From JBDUDR01 sp040002845 (GTDB lineage: Bacteria; Actinomycetota; Actinomycetes; Propionibacteriales; Nocardioidaceae): a stretch of DNA of 8,651 nt. Below are positions 7,318 to 8,651 of this stretch, piece by piece. Position numbers and translations under genes: made by a program. Location: NCBI GenBank assembly GCA_040002845.1, contig JBDUDR010000124.1, positions 1-8,651 of the forward strand. The letters are read 5' to 3'. Under the pieces are notes generated by a model. It worked only from the letters and a program-made list of their open reading frames with translations. It did no database searches and was not told the origin of the DNA. The first letter of the stretch is position 1. Each line of letters begins with the position of its first letter.

Positions 7318-7323
7318 TAATCT
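7318..7323 (+). promoter_or_regulatory. candidate -10 element for a leaderless AlkZ-like transcript
   Basis: TAATCT matches TANNNT and lies exactly six bases before the GTG at 7330, so transcription would begin on the start codon. There is no Shine-Dalgarno in front of this GTG, which favours a leaderless mRNA. The surrounding CTACTAATC is the most AT-rich patch in the 104-base divergent intergenic region. No clear -35 box was found. Confidence 0.45.
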
Positions 7324-7329
7324 CGACAG

Positions 7330-8472
7330 GTGTCCAGACCCCTCTCGCAGGAGCAGTTGCGCCGGCTGACCCTGCGGCGACAGTTTCCCCGCATCCGCAG
7401 GCGCGGACGTTCGGCGGTCGTCGAGCTGATCGACCGGCTCGGCCCCGTCCAGTCGCAGGTGCCCCGCGCCCCGTTCATCTCGGTGGCCGCCCGGCTGCCC
7501 GGCGCTGCATACTCCGCCGTCTCGGCAGCGTTCGACGCCTATGACATCGTCAAGGCGACCAGTCTGCGCGGAACGGTGCATGTGTCGACTCGCGAGCACT
7601 ACCCCCTGGTTGACGCAGTCTCGCAACGTACCTTGGCCTCTGCCCTGCGCAACCAGCTGAGGTTGGAGCGGCTGGACGTGCGGGAGGTGCGCAACGAGGT
7701 CGAGCGCTATGCGGCGGGGGAGTGGCGAATCCGCGCCGAGCTGCTGGAGCACATGCGGGCCTGGTTGGCCGAGCACGAGTCGGCCGAGTCGGCAGCGATG
7801 ATGAAGGGACAGGGCGCGTCGTCGCTGGTGCGCGCGCACAGCGCCCTGTTGCGCAGGCCGACGGACGGGGCATGGGACCGCCGGACCGACGTGCTCCACC
7901 GGTCGGCATCCACGGTGTTCGAGCTCACACCCGTCGATCCCGATGTCGCGTTGGTCGAGCTGACCCGGGTGCACCTGGGGTCTTACGGCCCGGCGACGCG
8001 GCGCGATGTCGCATGGTGGACCGGCGACAACCTCACCAGGGTCGACGCGGCCATCCACCGCCTGGGCGACGAGGTGGTCCAGCTGCGCGGCGCCGACCGC
8101 GTGACCTACCTCGACCTTGCCGACCCGCCGCGAGGAGGGTTGCCCGACCCGGGCCTGCGACTCCTGCCCGAGTACGACGGCTTGATGCTCGGCTATGCGC
8201 CACCGGCGCGCTCGCGGTTCCTCAACCTGGACCATGTCGACCACGTGTGGTTCCGGAAGAATGGCGTGTCCGCGTCGGTTGTGCTCATGGATGGCCGGAT
8301 CGTTGCCACCTGGCGCCTGGTGACGTCCGGTCGGCAGGTGCAGCTCGCGGTGCGCTCGATCCCGGGCGAACCGTCGGTCCCGGCCGACTCGCTCGCCGAG
8401 CCGATCGCGGCCCTGGAAACGGTGCTGAACGTCACTGTTGGCGACGTCGACTTGGGGAGGGAGACCAGATGA
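7330..8472 (+). CDS. winged-helix HTH_42 / AlkZ-like probable DNA glycosylase
   Basis: This 380-residue cytoplasmic protein belongs to the HTH_42 (AlkZ/YcaQ) family of tandem winged-helix proteins. Studied members are DNA glycosylases that release alkylated bases and unhook interstrand crosslinks. Family landmarks appear in order: the catalytic-type Q41-S-Q43 in GPVQSQVPRAPF (the QxQ form of AlkZ), LRGTVHV (79-85), YGPATRRDVAWWTG (219-232), LLPEYDGLMLGY (278-289) and VLMDGRIVATWR (318-329). Length is normal for the family and no domain is missing. The GTG at 7330 has no Shine-Dalgarno but sits six bases after a TAATCT -10 box, so a leaderless start fits. The stop overlaps the start of the truncated SDR ORF by ATGA, so the pair was once translationally coupled. 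Glycosylase activity is inferred from the motif; many actinobacterial members are annotated only as winged-helix DNA-binding proteins. Confidence 0.9.
   Translation: MSRPLSQEQLRRLTLRRQFPRIRRRGRSAVVELIDRLGPVQSQVPRAPFISVAARLPGAAYSAVSAAFDAYDIVKATSLRGTVHVSTREHYPLVDAVSQRTLASALRNQLRLERLDVREVRNEVERYAAGEWRIRAELLEHMRAWLAEHESAESAAMMKGQGASSLVRAHSALLRRPTDGAWDRRTDVLHRSASTVFELTPVDPDVALVELTRVHLGSYGPATRRDVAWWTGDNLTRVDAAIHRLGDEVVQLRGADRVTYLDLADPPRGGLPDPGLRLLPEYDGLMLGYAPPARSRFLNLDHVDHVWFRKNGVSASVVLMDGRIVATWRLVTSGRQVQLAVRSIPGEPSVPADSLAEPIAALETVLNVTVGDVDLGRETR
8456..8460 (+). promoter_or_regulatory. strong Shine-Dalgarno for the SDR stump
   Basis: GGAGG lies eight bases before the ATG at 8469, inside the last codons of the AlkZ-like gene. 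Such an optimal site shows that a real gene began here, although only 17 codons remain in frame. Confidence 0.6.
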
Positions 8473-8522
8473 GCAGAACAGCTGTCGTCACAGGCGGTGG
8501 CACGGGCATCGGGCGTGGTTGA
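8469..8522 (+). pseudogene. truncated short-chain dehydrogenase (SDR) start
   Basis: A 17-codon ORF reads MSRTAVVTGGGTGIGRG and then stops at TGA (8520-8522). The sequence is the first beta strand and glycine-rich NAD(P)-binding turn (TGxxxGIG) found at the N-terminus of classical SDR oxidoreductases, which are normally about 250 residues. It has an optimal GGAGG at eight bases and overlaps the AlkZ-like stop as ATGA, so it was the second gene of a coupled pair. No SDR-like continuation was found in the other two forward frames over the next 40 bases, and an unrelated gene's 3' end lies on the minus strand from 8557. Loss of the rest by deletion or rearrangement explains this better than a point frameshift. 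A surviving micropeptide is possible but less likely. Confidence 0.65.
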
Positions 8523-8556
8523 CCGGACCTGCGACTCGCTTGCGGACACAAGGCGT

Positions 8557-8651
8557 TCAGATCCAGTAGGTGTCGTGGCGGAGGAAGAACTCTGCCCGTT
8601 CCTCGTCACTGAGCGCATCACGGCGAGCAGCATCCGCGAGGGTCTCGAAGT
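8557..8651 (-). CDS. C-terminal end of an unidentified minus-strand gene (3' partial fragment)
   Basis: Reading the minus strand from the right edge gives an open frame of 30 residues ending at TGA (8559-8557). It begins FETLADAARRDALSDEER and finishes FFLRHDTYWI. The composition (amphipathic, Glu/Arg/Ala-rich, regular spacing, G/C-rich third codon positions) looks like a real helical C-terminus with an aromatic end. The start lies beyond the window. I do not recognise the family. It converges on the AlkZ-like/SDR-stump pair with 34 bases between stops, in which I see no clear terminator. Confidence 0.65.
   Translation of the reverse strand, partial: FETLADAARRDALSDEERAEFFLRHDTYWI

Noticed and set aside
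7219..8244. 341-codon open frame on the minus strand opposite the AlkZ-like gene
   Set aside because: It is antisense to a well-supported family gene, shows no recognisable domain, and is rich in His, Gln and Arg as expected of a GC-rich shadow frame.
8469..8556. Simple frameshift in an otherwise intact SDR gene
   Set aside because: Neither other forward frame continues with SDR-like sequence after the stop, and a minus-strand gene occupies the DNA beyond.

Overview
The window is about 8.65 kb of GC-rich, densely coding DNA with strong G/C preference at third codon positions, GTG starts, and gene families typical of Actinomycetota. The AAA+/VWA pair in the middle resembles the mycobacterial Rv0958-Rv0959 pair as I remember it. 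I take the host to be a high-GC actinobacterium, but the genus cannot be fixed from sequence reading alone. I see no rRNA, tRNA, CRISPR array, transposase or phage gene. The content looks chromosomal, with one rearranged spot at the right-hand end.

Left part (1-1377): the 3' portion of a GGDEF-EAL protein, a bifunctional cyclic-di-GMP synthase/hydrolase. Its catalytic motifs are intact and its sensory N-terminus is probably lost off the left edge. Centre-left (1432-4825): a tight two-gene operon encoding a ChlI/MoxR-like AAA+ ATPase and a large cytoplasmic protein ending in a von Willebrand factor A domain with a complete MIDAS. This is the least understood functional module here, probably a chelatase-like remodelling machine with no assigned target. 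It is followed, 62 bases on, by a small four-helix membrane protein of the PGPGW family (4888-5349).

Centre-right (5354-7225, minus strand): a secreted beta-propeller protein that ends only four bases from the convergent PGPGW gene. A 104-base divergent intergenic region then holds candidate promoters for the propeller (ECF-sigma-like) and for the rightward gene (leaderless-type -10). Right part (7330-8472): a winged-helix HTH_42/AlkZ-like protein, a probable DNA glycosylase for alkylated or crosslinked DNA.

Its stop overlaps by ATGA the start of a 17-codon ORF that carries a good Shine-Dalgarno and a perfect SDR nucleotide-binding motif and then stops. This looks like the stump of a short-chain dehydrogenase gene. 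The C-terminus of an unrelated minus-strand gene enters from the right edge 34 bases later.

Apart from the AAA+/VWA operon and the glycosylase/SDR stump overlap, the genes do not form an obvious single pathway. The most interesting points are the atypical AAA+ ATPase (Asn in place of the Walker B Asp, plus a Cys/Cys/Cys/His cluster) with its VWA partner, the SDR stump, and the small regulatory patterns at gene starts.
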